This document shows, piece by piece, positions 20,468-33,041 of a DNA stretch of 64,000 bases (its first letter is position 1; every line of letters begins with the position of its first letter). The notes below the pieces were generated by a model. It did not search any database and had not been told where the DNA came from. It was given only the letters and a program-made list of their open reading frames with translations. The stretch covers positions 38,771 through 102,770 of the forward strand of contig JBBHKE010000710.1 of the NCBI GenBank assembly GCA_037447655.1, given 5' to 3'. Origin of the DNA: Zygnema cylindricum (taxonomy: Eukaryota; Streptophyta; Zygnematophyceae; Zygnematales; Zygnemataceae). Made by a program: the position numbers and the translations under genes.

Positions 20468-21728
20468 TTAGCCCTCCAACACCTTTTGCAAAAGCTCAAT
20501 TTTTTTGTTTTCTAAGGTTAACTCATCTTTTGGTCTTCCTAGGTAATGTTTTTGCCAGAATATAGAATTGCCGACCTTAAACCGTTGACAAACCCAATCT
20601 ATTATCCATTTTTGACCCATAGGTTTTATAGTTATTGAGGGATCCAATTCCAATTCTCTTTTAGTTGGTTGAAGTTTTGTTGGTTTTAATTGACTTACAT
20701 GTATCACAAGATGAATTTTTGTTGAAGACGGGAAGTCTAATTTGGATGAGTTTTGTTGAAGACGGGAAGTCGAATTTGGCAACAACTGATGATATCATCT
20801 CTATTATAGTAAATGGTCCTATGTAATTTGGAGCAAATTTCCTGGTAGGATCCGATTGTCCCTCGACCCTACACCTGTAATGAGTTGTTCAAAGCCAATA
20901 TTTGTTACTGTGCTTCCCAGCCAATCACCTTGCTTGGGGTTAGCATTTAATTCTTGCCTCTTTTGTGCCTACACTAATGCACCTCAGAATGCTTTCTAAA
21001 TTGTTTGAATGTATTACCAAAACTGTGTTCTAGAATCCCTATTGTTTTGAGTGACCCCTTTTTTTAAGTCTAATGCTTCTCAGGGTTAGTATCCGTACGC
21101 GAATTTAAACGGTGAGAAACCTGTGCTGACATGTCGACATGAATTAAAAGCAAATTCCATTAATGGCAACTTAGATTCCGATTTGTTCTAGACTCCTTTA
21201 CAAACAATCCTAAGCATTTCCTCGAATGTAGGGTTTATTTTTATTATCCGCTCATTTGTTTAAGGATGATAAGAGGTACTCATTTTTAATTCCGTGCCTA
21301 AATTTTGTTGCAATCCATTCCAAAATGCAGAGGTAAATTTCAAATCCCTATCATTGACTACAGACAGAGGAACTCCATGATGTTTAACAATGTCTACAAG
21401 TCATTGAATAGTTTTGAAAGGGATAAAGATTGCCATTTTAGTGAACCTATCGATTACAACCATGATACTGCCATTTCTTTTAGATGTACCTGGCAACCTG
21501 ACAATAAAATCCAAACTAAGAGAGTCCCATTGTCTTTCAAATATATCTAAAGGTTTTAAGAGACCTACAAGTTTTTGGTTACTAGGTTTACTCTGTTTGC
21601 AGCAAACACAACTTTCCACATGTTTAGATGCCTCATTTGCCATCCCTGGACAAAAGAATCTACTTTGCAACCCACTAAGAGATTTGTCTCGACCTAGATG
21701 TCCTATATGCTCATGGGCTTCCTGTTAA
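20468..21728 (-). pseudogene. Ty3/gypsy integrase with C-terminal chromodomain-like end, degenerate
   Basis: On the minus strand the integrase zinc-binding region (HIGHLGRDKSL, then CVCCKQSK) is followed by GLLKPLDIFE, SLDFIVRLPG and VVIDRFTKMAIFIP. Further on are [13 protein letters not shown] and a decayed HPQTNERI segment. The C-terminus reads IHVSQLKP and then a chromodomain-like stretch with WQKHYLGRPKDELTLE. Several in-frame stops and frame changes lie between 20785 and 21400. Integrase of a chromovirus-like element. Its reverse transcriptase is not visible. Confidence 0.85.
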
Positions 21729-21754
21729 AGTTGTTTTCATAAGTTTGTAATTAT

Positions 21755-22262
21755 ATAGGCCCCATTCCCCCACAGATATTGTAGATCCAAATAAGCTTAT
21801 CTAGATAGTGTCGACTCCAAGTTGATATAAACCCGAATGACTGACACCCTAACAATGGGAATCCCAATATAACTTCACCCTTGTGAAAGAAGAATTTGTG
21901 TGTGCTCAGTTCCACCACAGAATGAAAAACTTGAACATGTGTTTTGGACACCATTCCCCACTTTAACTTTCCCTTAGAAATACTGCCACCCTGGGAGTAA
22001 AAAACTCTAACCGACTACATCCATATGTAGCTGAGACTCCCTTGAGTCTGCAGCAAAAAGACTCGCTATATTTGCTCCCGTGCCCATTAAGTTATGGCTG
22101 GCCAAGATGGCCTGTAAATACAAATGCACTCTAAGAGAGAGGTGGCTACCTAAATTTGTCTAAGTCATAAGCTCCCTCTCTAAACCCCCTACTTCTAGTG
22201 TACATGACCAATCAAAAGATTGTAGGTACAAGTGTTGCTGTACTTCTTCTACGGCCATGGTA
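21755..22262 (-). mobile_element. Partial copia LTR of family E
   Basis: Matches 42061-42575 collinearly. Shared landmarks are CTCAGTTCCACCACAGAATG, GTGTTTTGGACAC, TAACCGACTAC, GACTCCCTTGAGTC and GTACTTCTTC. Truncated at 22262 where LTR X-type sequence begins. Confidence 0.7.
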
Positions 22263-23100
22263 CGTCATGGCTGTTGTCCATAGCCATTTCCAGCCATGGA
22301 TTAACACTAAGAAGCACCACAAACTACCCAAAAAACAACCTACTTTGAATCCACTCAGAATTCCATAGAATAAACAAAAATAGCAAAAACTACATTAACA
22401 AATAGTTTTTAGGTCACTTAGTATTCCCACAAATTTTCATATTATAATATCAAACTGAATTATCACACCATCTAGTCAAAGTTGGAGAAAAACAGTTTGC
22501 CATAACTTTGATAAATTACACCAACTTCAGAATGAATTAAAACACAGACCAGGGATAAAATAGGTTTGCAAATCTGTAACAATATTGAAAATACAACGAG
22601 GAAAACACATGCAAAATTTCAGGTAATAACGCAAACTTATGTGAGAGCAATCCTTAGATGAACTTACCAAAAATGGCTAGAAACAGATTTGGTACATTAA
22701 GTTCCTCCACTACAAAAATGGTAATTACGCAAACTTATTTGAGAGCAATCCTTAGATGAACTTACCAAAAATGGCAAGAAATAGATTTGGTACATTAAGT
22801 TCCTCCACTACAAATATTAACTAAGTCCTAAATCCTACTCATATACACAAAACCCTAAAATATACGGAGGCATACCAGCTGTACGATACCAACTACCTCT
22901 ATTACTGTGTGTATACCAGAGTACTTCGAGGTATGTCGGAAATGAATTAAGCTACACTAATAAACTAATTAACAAAACAATAAACCTTTGTTCTATCAAA
23001 ACTTTACATCGACATCGACCGTACATGCTGAGTCATAGAAGATTGAATCCGTTCATCTTCCGTTCGTAATTGCCGACGTTCTCTGTCCACTGTGCAATTC
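22263..23100 (-). mobile_element. Inverted, diverged LTR of family X
   Basis: Reverse complement of the LTR type seen at 28476-29418 and 43504-44504. Landmarks are TTGTCCATAGCCATTTCCAG at one end and TACGGAGGCATACCAGC inside. Contains a local tandem duplication. Confidence 0.65.
22622..22816. repeat. 98-bp tandem duplication
   Basis: Two adjacent near-identical copies (start GGTAATaACGCAAACTTAT, end TTCCTCCACTACAAA) with a handful of substitutions. Confidence 0.9.
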
Positions 23101-23112
23101 TGTGTCCTCCAT

Positions 23113-24136
23113 TGGACTACAGAATTTAGGAAGCCTCTAGATAGTATTTAACTAACCCACTTCAAGCCACAACCACTACTGCCCAAAAAGGCAAACTGCC
23201 AATTTGACTGCACTCCTGTGCAACCTGGACTCCCTTGAGTCCGTAGCAAAAAGAATCACTGAAAACGGCCAACCAACCGATAAGTTATAGGGTGGCAAAG
23301 ATGCCAATTTATACAAACTCTCAAAGAGAGAGAGGACTATCTACCTGATTTTTCCTAAGTCCTAGTTTTTCCTATTTCTCTCTCACAACCCCTATCTACT
23401 GCCTGTACGAACCAATCAGAACACTGTACAATACCAGAAAGTACTGCTGATGTACTTTCTATACGACCTCTGTACGACAAGGCCATTAGGCGGACGCGTG
23501 TCTATTTTCCACTCGTCCGTACGTTCCTCCAAATTCCCACGACCAAATGTCATCTCTCCACGTGGCGCCAAGTCATGCCATGTCACTAAATGCCAAAGTG
23601 ACCATTCCGGGATTTCGGCGATGATGTGCGCCGTTAGATTTGACGCGAAATGGAATCTCAGCCGTAATAAATACTTGCGAAATATTTGTTTCGCTGTCGA
23701 AACAAAATGCGCAATATCCGTTTCAATTTAGTACAGTACTTCGTATTTCGTAAAACTGTATCTATGCGTGTCGTAAAGAGTTTCAGTTAAATGATTTCTG
23801 TATAACACAATAGTTTAAATATTAATGAAACCCTATATCTCCTAATGGATTTCTAGGACAGACTCGTTAGAGCTAACAGCTACACCGCGCTCTGCCAGTC
23901 GGGGGTTCGAGTCCTGCCGGACTCAACCTTTTGTTGAGAATGACTTAAGTCACTCTTTAGTCCTTCCTATGGAGTTGAGGCAGCCATGGCTCTATCGCTC
24001 TCTCTCTCTCATTAAGTGACTACAACAAGTATGGGGGTAAGAGAGAAGAGATGGAGACAAGCTGCCTACATTTTCTTTATATGTTTTCCGCTAATTAATT
24101 TAGACCTAGAAAATACAAAAACTACTTATTTCAACA
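23113..24136 (-). mobile_element. 3' LTR of copia family A
   Basis: About 1,024 bp starting TGTTGAAATAAGTAG on the minus strand directly after the polypurine tract. Nearly identical to 29428-30453. A tRNA-like segment lies inside it (about 23865-23935). Confidence 0.88.
23865..23935 (+). other. tRNA-like segment, antisense within LTR A
   Basis: Contains a B-box-like GGGTTCGAGTCC and a GC-rich 3' end, but no full cloverleaf. A second copy lies at 30175-30243. Confidence 0.5.
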
Positions 24137-24147
24137 CTCCCCTTATT
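24137..24147 (-). promoter_or_regulatory. Polypurine tract of copia A
   Basis: AATAAGGGGAG on the minus strand sits directly before the LTR start TGTTG. This is the expected plus-strand primer position. Confidence 0.85.
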
Positions 24148-24149
24148 TT

Positions 24150-27100
24150 CTAATCCAATTTTAACTTTTCTTTTAATCCACATTTTTCCCTACAATATTT
24201 TAACTTTGGAGAGGGCACATGTTTGGTCATCATGTCAGCCACCATTTCCTCATCATATCCATATACAAGATTCTCTATTTTATTCTCCACTTTTTCTCTT
24301 ACAAAACTTAATCTTATGTCCATATGTTTAGCCTTAAAATGGTTTTTTGGATTGGCTGTAATTGCTATGGCCGCTTGATTATCACAAAACACTTCATGCA
24401 CTCCCTTCTTCATATACCCCAATTCTTGCAACAAGGACTTGACCCACATCAACTCTTTCACAGCAGAACAAGAGGCCATGTATTCAGCCTCCATAGTGGA
24501 TTGAGCAACCACCTTTTCTTGCTTACTGCTCCAACAGCAAGCACCTTCCCCAACATACAACACATACCCAAAAGTGCAACGTCTCATAGGTGTGTCCACA
24601 TAACTGGCGTCACTCCAAGTAGTGATGTCAGTGTGCTCCCCTCCCAAATGAAACCATAACTCTCTAGTTCCCACCATATATCTCATGACTCTCTTGGCTG
24701 CCTCCCAGACTCTCTTCCTAGGATCATTAAGACTCCTACTGGGTACTCCAACTGCTGCAGCTATGTCCGGCCTGGTAAAGTTCATAAAATAGATTAAACT
24801 TCCTACGATCTGTCTATAAGGGATAGACTTCAAAAACTCTCTCTCCTCTGGACTCATTTGATCGTCTAAGATCATCACACCTCCTTCTACACTCCCATCA
24901 CTTACTTTTTTCAAGTCCATGGGAGGAGTACAACTGTTAGCATTTTCCACTTGGAATTTCTCAAGCATATTTCCTATTGTTTCTTTCTGAGTAAGTCTAA
25001 TGATCTTCTTCCCCCTATCTCTCTCCATTTGGATCCCCAAAACATATTTTGCCTCCCCTAAATCCTTCATATCAAATCTGCCCCTAAGATCTTTCTTTAG
25101 CTTATTGATCTTCTCCAAAGACTTACTTAACACAAGCAGATCATCCACATAAATTGCAATAAAAATGACACCATTCTCATCTTCAAACATATAGATAGAA
25201 TGGTCAGAGCTGATACGGATATATCCCAGATTGGTGAGAAACTCATCTAGTTTCTTATTCCACTGTCGGGGAGCCTGCTTCAGTCCATATAAGGATTTAT
25301 GAGCCTGCAAACTTTGCTCTCTTCTCCTTCTTCCACGAACCCCTCGGGTTGCCTCATGAAAATTTCTTCCTCTAACTCACCATTAAGAAAAGCTGTCTTA
25401 ATGTCCATCTGATGGATTTCCAAGTCTTCCGCTACTGTCAGACTGAGGAGAATACTTATTGAGGGGAACCGAACAACTGGAGCAAAGGTCTCCTCATAGT
25501 TAATCCCCTCATTTTGGGTGAACCCCTTCGGTACCAATTGAGCCTTATATCTCTCAATGGTATTATCTGGGTTCAGTTTTAGTTTAAATACCCATTTACA
25601 CCCAATAGGTTTTTCTGTCTGGGGGGCAATCCGCTAGTTCCCAAGTAATTGCTTCCATGATAGAAGCCATCTCATCATTTATGAATCTAATCCATCTTAC
25701 TTTCTCTGGACTATTCACTGCCTCCGAGTAAGACTGAGGCTCATCTGGGTGAGATAGCTTAGTTACCTTTTATACGGCTTGTTTTTTTTGTATCCTTTTG
25801 CTGCTCCTCCTTCCTCCCTCAAACTTCGAAGCTGGAATAGATGGAAGTCTTGGATTTCTTCTCACAGTCTCATCGGCTCCCTTCTCCATGGAAGCCGGTT
25901 CTTGTCCCGCTTCTTCTATCTCCTTGAAGTCCATAGAAGTATGTGAGGTTTCCGGTGAGTCTCTTGCATCTTGGATCTGGAATCACGGTTTCACTCATGT
26001 TCGTTTCGGGAACGACCGAGTTCTCCTCACTTTCGGACTCAAATCTGATTCTTATCTTCTTTGAATATTTGAAGGGGTCAAATGACTTCCTTTCATCCAT
26101 GACAACTAAGTGTTTGACCAGAATGACATCTTTCTTTGCTAAGTCATAGACTCTATATCCCTTAACATCCTCACTATATCCCACAAAGTATCCAGGTTTT
26201 CCCTTAGCATCTAGTTTCCAGTTTTTCCTATCCGTGTCAAGACTCTAAACTTGGCTACCGAATACTTTAAGGTGTGAGATATCTGGTTTCCTCCCAACCC
26301 ATCTCTCATAAGGTGTCACTCCCTTTACCGCTGAGGTAAGGACTCTATTCTTAATATAGTTGGCACAGTTCATTGCTTCTGCCCAAAATCTCTTTCCTAT
26401 TTTCTTGTCGGCCAACATACTGCATACACTATCTCCTAGTGTTCGATTCAACTTCTCAGCTACCCCATTTTGTTTCGGGTTATATGGTACAATTTTTTGT
26501 TGCTGCTCTCTCTCATCTCTCAGATATTCCTCAAACTGGTTAGAGGTATATTCCCCCCCATTATCACTCCTTATCCTCTTAATGGGGGTTTCATGAAACT
26601 TCTCACTCCATGCTTTATATTCCTAAAGTAAGTTGATGCTTCAAACACTGTTTTCAAAAAGTTTACTATAGAGTACCTAGACCAGTCATCGGTTATTCTC
26701 ATCATAAACCTCTTTCCTCCAACCAAAGGTACTTTTGCAGGTCCCCAATTATCTGTGTGGACCAAATCTAACACTTTGTCACTTCTATATGTGGCGGCTT
26801 TGGGAAAAGGAAGTGCGTGAGCCTTACCTTGAGCACAACCACTACAATCATCCATCATTTCATTATCCCCAAACTGAATGCCTTCTACTACCCCAAGCTT
26901 TTTCATTTCCCTCAACCTATCAAAATGCACATGCCCCTACCGCTTATGCCAATCATCAACTTAGGAACACCAACATAATCAGCATTCTTCTTTTTATTAC
27001 TCAGGTTGAGCCTAAACATTCCTTGGCTACCCTTATCTGCCGTGAAGTAAACTTCATCCCCATACTTAGCTGTAAAAACTCCCTTTCGAGTGAAGGTATC

Positions 27101-28455
27101 AAACTCTTTGTCATCTAACACAGACATAGAGAAAAGATTTTTACTCAGCTGAGGAATGTAGAGTACATCTGAGAATGTAAGTTTAGAAGTCTTACCCTCC
27201 ACTAAGACTTTCACATCTACTGATCCCACTAGATCTGTAGTAACTACTCTCCTATCCCCATACTCTATCTCTACAGTAGGGATTTTCCTTAACTTAGTGA
27301 AGAGTTCTTTATCATGAGACATGCATTGATGCACCTGAGTGGAATTCCATCCTTCCTGTGGAGCTTCCCGAATTGCTACAAGGTCACACTTCTATCTCTG
27401 AGGGATCTCTTTATCCTCTAGACTCTCGTCAAGAAGAAGCTCCCCATCCTCCTCAGAGGACTCATCCTCGGTTTCTCCTGTCACTTTTGTAATCACAAGT
27501 GCCTTTTTCTTCCCTCCGGAAGAACCCCCTCCTCGGTTCTCTTAGAGCCTCAGCTCTGACAACTTGACACAATATGTGATTAAGTGTTCCGGCTTTTTGC
27601 AAAAATGACAAAGACCCTTTGGGGGCCTCGGTCCTCCAGGATGATCTCTTTCCCCTTTGTACGGTTTCTTTGGATCCTTCCCCCATCGGTCCCCTCCTGC
27701 TGCTAGAGCTTGAATGCTCTTTCCTCCTCTCCTAATCTCCATTGTGTTTTCTTGCACAAGTATCATCCTGACCACTGTGTTCCATTTCCATGGACTATCA
27801 TGCATTTCTTGTACTCGATACACTATGTTCTCGAACTCATCTGGTAACTTCATGATAAGAGTGTTAACTTTCATTTTCATTGTACCTGTCCACTCGGCAC
27901 TTTCCATCTCCATATACAAATAAGAAAGATTATTATAGTAGTCTAACATCTTTCCTCCTTTGTAAGTGTAACTCACTAGCTTTTGCTCAGCCAACTGGAG
28001 CTCTTGAATAGTTTTAGCTCTATAAATCTCCACCAAACTCACCCACAACTCCTCGGCCTTGTAAATGTGAAGATGAGGAGTGGCCAAAGCTTGAGTGAGA
28101 TGCGTGAGAATGAAGTTCTTGGCAGCCATGTTTACATCCTCCCACATTTGAGTATCGTTCTCCGTGGTCTTCACGGTCGCCGCTCCTAGTACTATGGCAA
28201 TAGGAGTAATGGGTGTCTCCTTCCCTTTCCCCTTATCGGACACACTGCTGTCCCCATCATCTGCCTCCTCCGCTGAGGCAGCCGTTGCTACAGGAAACCT
28301 TACTCCAAATCCTAGTGGAGTTCCCAAGGTGGACGTTTCACTTGTCCATTGACGATACCCCAATATCGTTTTTCACACAAAGCTCCCATCATCATGGCTT
28401 CCTAATAGATGAACCCAGATCCATTGAAGGTGGCCACCCTAGAGGGTGGGCCCAT
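24150..28455 (-). pseudogene. Ty1/copia gag-pol, family A, broken
   Basis: Domain order on the minus strand fits copia. Gag opens MGPPSRVATFNG at about 28455 and is stopped early by TAG at codon 18. Next come CCHC knuckle CHFCKKPEHLITYC (about 27560-27610), protease-integrase fragments (27334-26912), integrase GCAQGKAHALPFP and LVHTDNWGPA, and core FWAEAMNCANYIKNRVLT. RT reads QMDIKTAFLNGELEEEIFMR, and YVDDLLVLSK carries the active site. RNase H motifs are SDASYVD, EAEYMA, FCDNQAAI and KHMDIR. At least six frame breaks or stops (near 28400, 27540, 26930, 26250, 25800 and 25300) divide it. The RT-RNase H part (24150-25310, 386 codons) is still open. No transposition-competent product is expected. 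Confidence 0.92.
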
Positions 28456-28457
28456 AA
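28445..28457 (-). promoter_or_regulatory. Primer-binding site of copia A (half-tRNA type)
   Basis: TTATGGGCCCACC on the minus strand is complementary to GGTGGGCCCATAA, the anticodon arm of plant initiator tRNA-Met. It is not complementary to the tRNA 3' end. The ATG inside it is in frame with gag. Confidence 0.8.
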
Positions 28458-28475
28458 CATGCAATTCTACGAGAC

Positions 28476-29418
28476 ATTTTTATGTGCGTAACTGCTAAGT
28501 GGATTTAATATGGAGACTCAAATAGATTCACGGATTAGGGGAGTAAACGTACGGACATAATTAAAGTAGCGTGAATAAGCACTAACAAATGGATGGCGGA
28601 TCGCGAAGCGATCCGATATGGAACAAACGAAATATTGAAATATGCGCCGCCTGTACAACGGACCTGCGACGCATTTAAGTGAACGTAGTTGCGTCTATTT
28701 TTATGATACGTACGGAAAACGCAGCCAGCGCAGCCAGCGCAGCCAGCGCAGCTGCGGATAATATGAATAGGATAGATTTCGAGTAATGATGTTTGTACGG
28801 TAGTGGTAGCTTAGTAGTTGCTTAGCGGTAGCTTGGTTTCTGACATACGTAGAGTGCGGTGTAAATATTCTGTAAAACAAAGGTTTGTCCTTTTGACTAA
28901 TTCGTTTATTAGATTAGATACAGTACGGCTGGTATGCCTCCGTACATTCAGTAGTCTGAGTATAACTTGCAGGACTTAGATTATTTAATGTATCGCAGTC
29001 AAGTTTATTAAAGTAATGGCAAACTGTTTTCTGCATCTTTGACCTGTTGGTGTGATCACTCTAGTTGGTGCTTTCATATGAAACTTTGTGGAATTATTCT
29101 ATGATATAGAATATATATGTGTGTGAAGTTTCATTGTATTTTAGAATCTCTGTAAGATTCTATGAGCGATCTAAGTGGATAGTTTGTGAGCTTGTCGGCT
29201 ATTTGTAGGAATCTCTGGAGGCTATATTTTCTACATGCCTCGGTGGATTTGGCTGTAACATTGGGAGTTTAGAATGTATATGGTATAATGTATATTGGTG
29301 CAGTTTGAAGTGATTTTATTAATTAGGGAGTAATCTGTACTGTCTGAAACCCAGCTATTTTTTAGGTAGTTTGTGGGTGTTTCCGTAAGTAATCCATGGC
29401 TGAAATAGGCTATGGACA
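28476..29418 (+). mobile_element. LTR of family X inserted between LTR A and its primer site
   Basis: Collinear with 43610-44504 (GCGTAACTGC, GGATTTAATATGGAG, the GGATCGCGAAGCGATCC hairpin, GGCTGGTATGCCTCCGTACA, ending GGCTATGGACA). It lies opposite in orientation to the family A element and separates the 5' LTR from the primer-binding site. The first ~110 bp are missing. A CAGCCAGCG triplet tandem lies at about 28722-28750. Confidence 0.75.
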
Positions 29419-29427
29419 ACACTCCAT

Positions 29428-30453
29428 TGGACTACAGAATTCAAGAAGCCTCTAGATAGTATTAAAACTAACCGACATCAAGCCACAACCAGTGTTGCCC
29501 AAAAAGGCAAACTGACAATTTGACTGCATCCTAGTGCTGCCTAGACTCCCTTGAGTCAGTAGCAAAAAGAATCACTGAAAACGGCCAACCAGCCGATAAG
29601 TTATAGGGTGGCAAAGATGCCAATTTATACAAACTCTCAAAGAGAGAGAGGACTATCTACCTGATTTTTCCTAAGTCCTAGTTTTTCCTAGTTCTCTCTC
29701 ACAACCCCTATCTACTGCCTGTACGAACCAATCAGAACACTGTACAGTACCAAAAAGTACTACTGCCGATGTACTTTCTGTACGGCCTCTGTACGACAAG
29801 GCCATTAGGCGGACGCGTGTCTATTTTCCACTCGTTCGTACGTTCCTCGGAATTCCCGCGACCGAATGTCATCTCTCCACGTGGCGCCAAGTCATGCCAC
29901 GTCACTAAATGCCAAAGTGACCATTCCGGGATTTCGGCGATGATGTGCGCCGTTAGATTTGACGCGAAATGGAATCTCAGCCGTAATAAATACTTGCGAA
30001 ATATTTGTTTCGCTGTCGAAAACAAAATGCGCAATATCCGTTTCAATTTAGTACAGTACTTCGTATTTCCTAAAACTGTATCTATGCGTGTCGTTAAGAG
30101 TTTCAGTTAAATGATTTTTGTATAACACAATAGTTTAAATATTAATGAAACCCTATATCTCCTAACGGACATCTACGACAGACTAGGTAGAGCTAACGGC
30201 TACGCCGCGCTCTACCGGTCCAGGGTTCGAGTCCTTCCGGACTCAACCTTTTGTTGAGAGTGACTTAAGTCACTCTTTAGTCCTTCCTATGGAGCTGAGG
30301 CAGCCATGGCTCTGTCGCTCTCTCTCTCCTTCAGTGACTACAACAAGTATGGGGGTAAGAGAGAAGAGATGGAGGCAGGCTACCTACATTTTTTTTATAT
30401 GTTTTCCGCTAATTAATTTAGACCTAAAAAATACAAAACTACTTATTTCAACA
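29428..30453 (-). mobile_element. LTR of copia family A (upstream copy)
   Basis: Near-identical to 23113-24136 and in the same orientation. RNase H codons and a polypurine tract precede it, so it was also the 3' LTR of a neighbouring family A copy. This suggests a tandem sharing one LTR. Confidence 0.82.
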
Positions 30454-30707
30454 CTCCCCTTATTTTCTAGTCTAATTTAAACTTTTCTTTTAATCCACAT
30501 TTTTCCCTACAATATTTTAACTTTGGAGAGGGCACATGTTTGGTCATCATGTCAGCCACCATTTCCTCATCAGATCTATATACAAGATTCACTATTTTAT
30601 TCTCCACTTTTTCCCTTACAAAACTTAATCTTATGTCCATATGTTTAGCCTTAAAATGGTGTTTTGGATTGACCTAGAAAATACAAAAAAAACTACTTAT
30701 TTCAACA
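30454..30707 (-). pseudogene. Internally deleted copia A remnant (LTR start fused to RNase H)
   Basis: On the minus strand the first ~36 bp of an A LTR (TGTTGAAATAAGTAG...TTCTAGGTC, 30707-30672) join straight to late RNase H codons (HHFKAKHMDIRLSF). The polypurine tract and LTR follow. Everything between was deleted. Confidence 0.8.
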
Positions 30708-30742
30708 CACTGTCCGTATGCATAATTCGGCATCGTAGATGA

Positions 30743-32043
30743 TGTTGTTCTTTGGTCTAAAATAGACCGCAGAAGCGACCCAAACTATCATGCAAAAAGC
30801 TAAGCCAAAAATAGGTCGACGAACAATCATTTGAAATGCATCCTCCATTTAACATACAACAACATTTAGGGTTTCATGGAATAATCAACATAAATAAACC
30901 CTATGACAACATCTAAGGTTTGATGGAATAATCGACATAAACAAACCCTAGGACAAATGCATAAACAATGCATATCAAACATATATAAAATAACATAAAT
31001 AAATAATAACAAAAAGAGTGCAATCTCACATAAACATTAGATAAACAAAAGTATATCAATAAACATATTACTCAAATGCATGACCTAATCGGCAACCCTA
31101 AAAGTCTACATCTTCGGTCCCCATTTTACTAACCAGCATTGATTATTAATTCCTAACAAAGCTCATTCCTATATATACACTTGTGAGCTGTCAATGAATC
31201 ACTAAGTGTCAAAATAACCAACATACATTACGTATCTGTCACAATATCCTATTTAATCATAATTAAACTGCTATTAAGAATAAACTAATCGGAAGCGTAC
31301 ACCTGAGAGTCAAGCAATCGTAAGCGTACACTTGTCTATAAATACGACACATAAATACACAATTTAAAGTGTCTAAACCCTAAATGATCACGTAAATAAA
31401 ACCTGTCATATTCAACACTAATTTATTAATGCGCAAAAGACAGAACATTGTTGCTCCAAATATTTACACCGACGCGTCCGCAAAATACGCGTCATAAACG
31501 ACAACTCGCTTAGTCACTTGTAGATAAATCCACGTAGTGAACCGACATCGTATATGTACGGTCCACCAGATAATGCGTCATAAAAACAATGTGATCTCTT
31601 GAAAAATATCGGCGGCCTTTGTCCGCCGTCCGTAACTCTTATTTGGCACCGTCGATGTCGTGCCGCGTGGACACAAAAACCAAACAAAAATTCCACTTGT
31701 CAACAATATCGTACAGCCGAATTTATTTCCGTACCGAGACCACGTACTATGTCATAAATTCCGCCGGTCAAAACTAAAGTACACCTGTCGCATTTTGATT
31801 TGTACGGTTGGCGTACATTTTCAAATACTTCGAATATTTCAAATCATCGTCGGATCGCTTCGCGATCCGCCGTCCATTTTTTAGCGCATTCCGCGCCACT
31901 CAGTTTGTTCTTTATGTCCATTTAATTTCACTCGCACACTTACTCCCCCGATCCACAAATCTCTTCAAATCTCCACAGTATATCAAGTAAATATATATGC
32001 ACGCGCACGCATGTACGAAACTGAATCTTCCCAAAAACCAACA
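30743..32043 (-). mobile_element. 3' LTR of family D element
   Basis: Same length as the 5' copy. Differences seen near 31126 (T/C), 31291 (G/T) and 31443 (G/A). Confidence 0.94.
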
Positions 32044-33041
32044 CTCCCCCGAAGATTTAGTTTCGTAAATCCATGACGCCACGTCATCATCTGTCACACT
32101 CCATAGATTTACGTCATCAGCTGTCACCACTGTCACCTCCTGCTGTCTCTTCCATCTGTATCCACCAAATGCCTCCGCCAGAAGTTTCCCACTTGTTCCA
32201 CCATCGCTTCCGCTAACTCCACATACCATCCAAATTTCATAATACATAATATATATATTTTCATTTTCTTTTCTCTTTTCTCAACAATATCTAAATCCGA
32301 AAATTTCCCATAAAAATACATAAATAATAAACTATTTTCCGAAAATCAATTCTACCAATAATAAATAAAATTCCAACAAAAATTACCACATTTTCCTCTA
32401 ACTACCATAAAAATTTCCAAAAATAAAACTTTCCAAATTTTCTAAATTTCGCAACCCGTGTACTTAATCCCACAAAATAAAACATTAAAAATAAAAGTAA
32501 ATAAAATCTACATTCTCTATCCCAATTTTAAGCTCCATTAATGTTACATTTCCCAAAACTACCAACAATCCAAAAAATAAAATCTCATAACATCCCATAA
32601 TTATAGATCCACAAATTCGGATCTTTCACCAAATGCCACATCTCCACCTTTCGGATCTCTCCCCCAAACGTCGAAACTCCTCTTTCCACATCTCTCCACT
32701 AAATGTCAAATCTCCACTAATGTCAAAACTTCGTATTCCACATTTCGAAATGCTTCATCAAAAATAAACATGTATTTTCCAAAAATAAAAAATCATTTCT
32801 CAAAATAAATCATTTTCATTGAGGGTAGACATTTCGGCACTGTCACTAAGTTAACCCTTGGGGCGATGCAAGATTAAACTCGGCACATACCAACACTATG
32901 ATAAGGCCGATCTCATGGGTACACAGACACCATTACTGCAATACAACCAGCAAGGACAATATTAACCCGCTACAATGCGTGTGACAAAAACCTACATCGA
33001 CTTAACCTAACATATGATAGATGGGTTGTGGGCCCATAACC
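32044..33041 (-). other. Non-coding interior of family D element
   Basis: AT-rich with no frame longer than about 110 codons and no retroviral-type motif. Several AAATGTC...CACATCTC phrases recur near 32640-32750. Confidence 0.75.
33028..33040 (-). promoter_or_regulatory. Primer-binding site of family D
   Basis: GTTATGGGCCCAC one base after the 5' LTR on the minus strand. Complementary to the initiator tRNA-Met anticodon arm, as in families A and B. Confidence 0.78.

Noticed and set aside
29769-30110. 113-codon frame, also at 23450-23731
   Set aside because: LTR A sequence present in both LTR copies. No protein motif.
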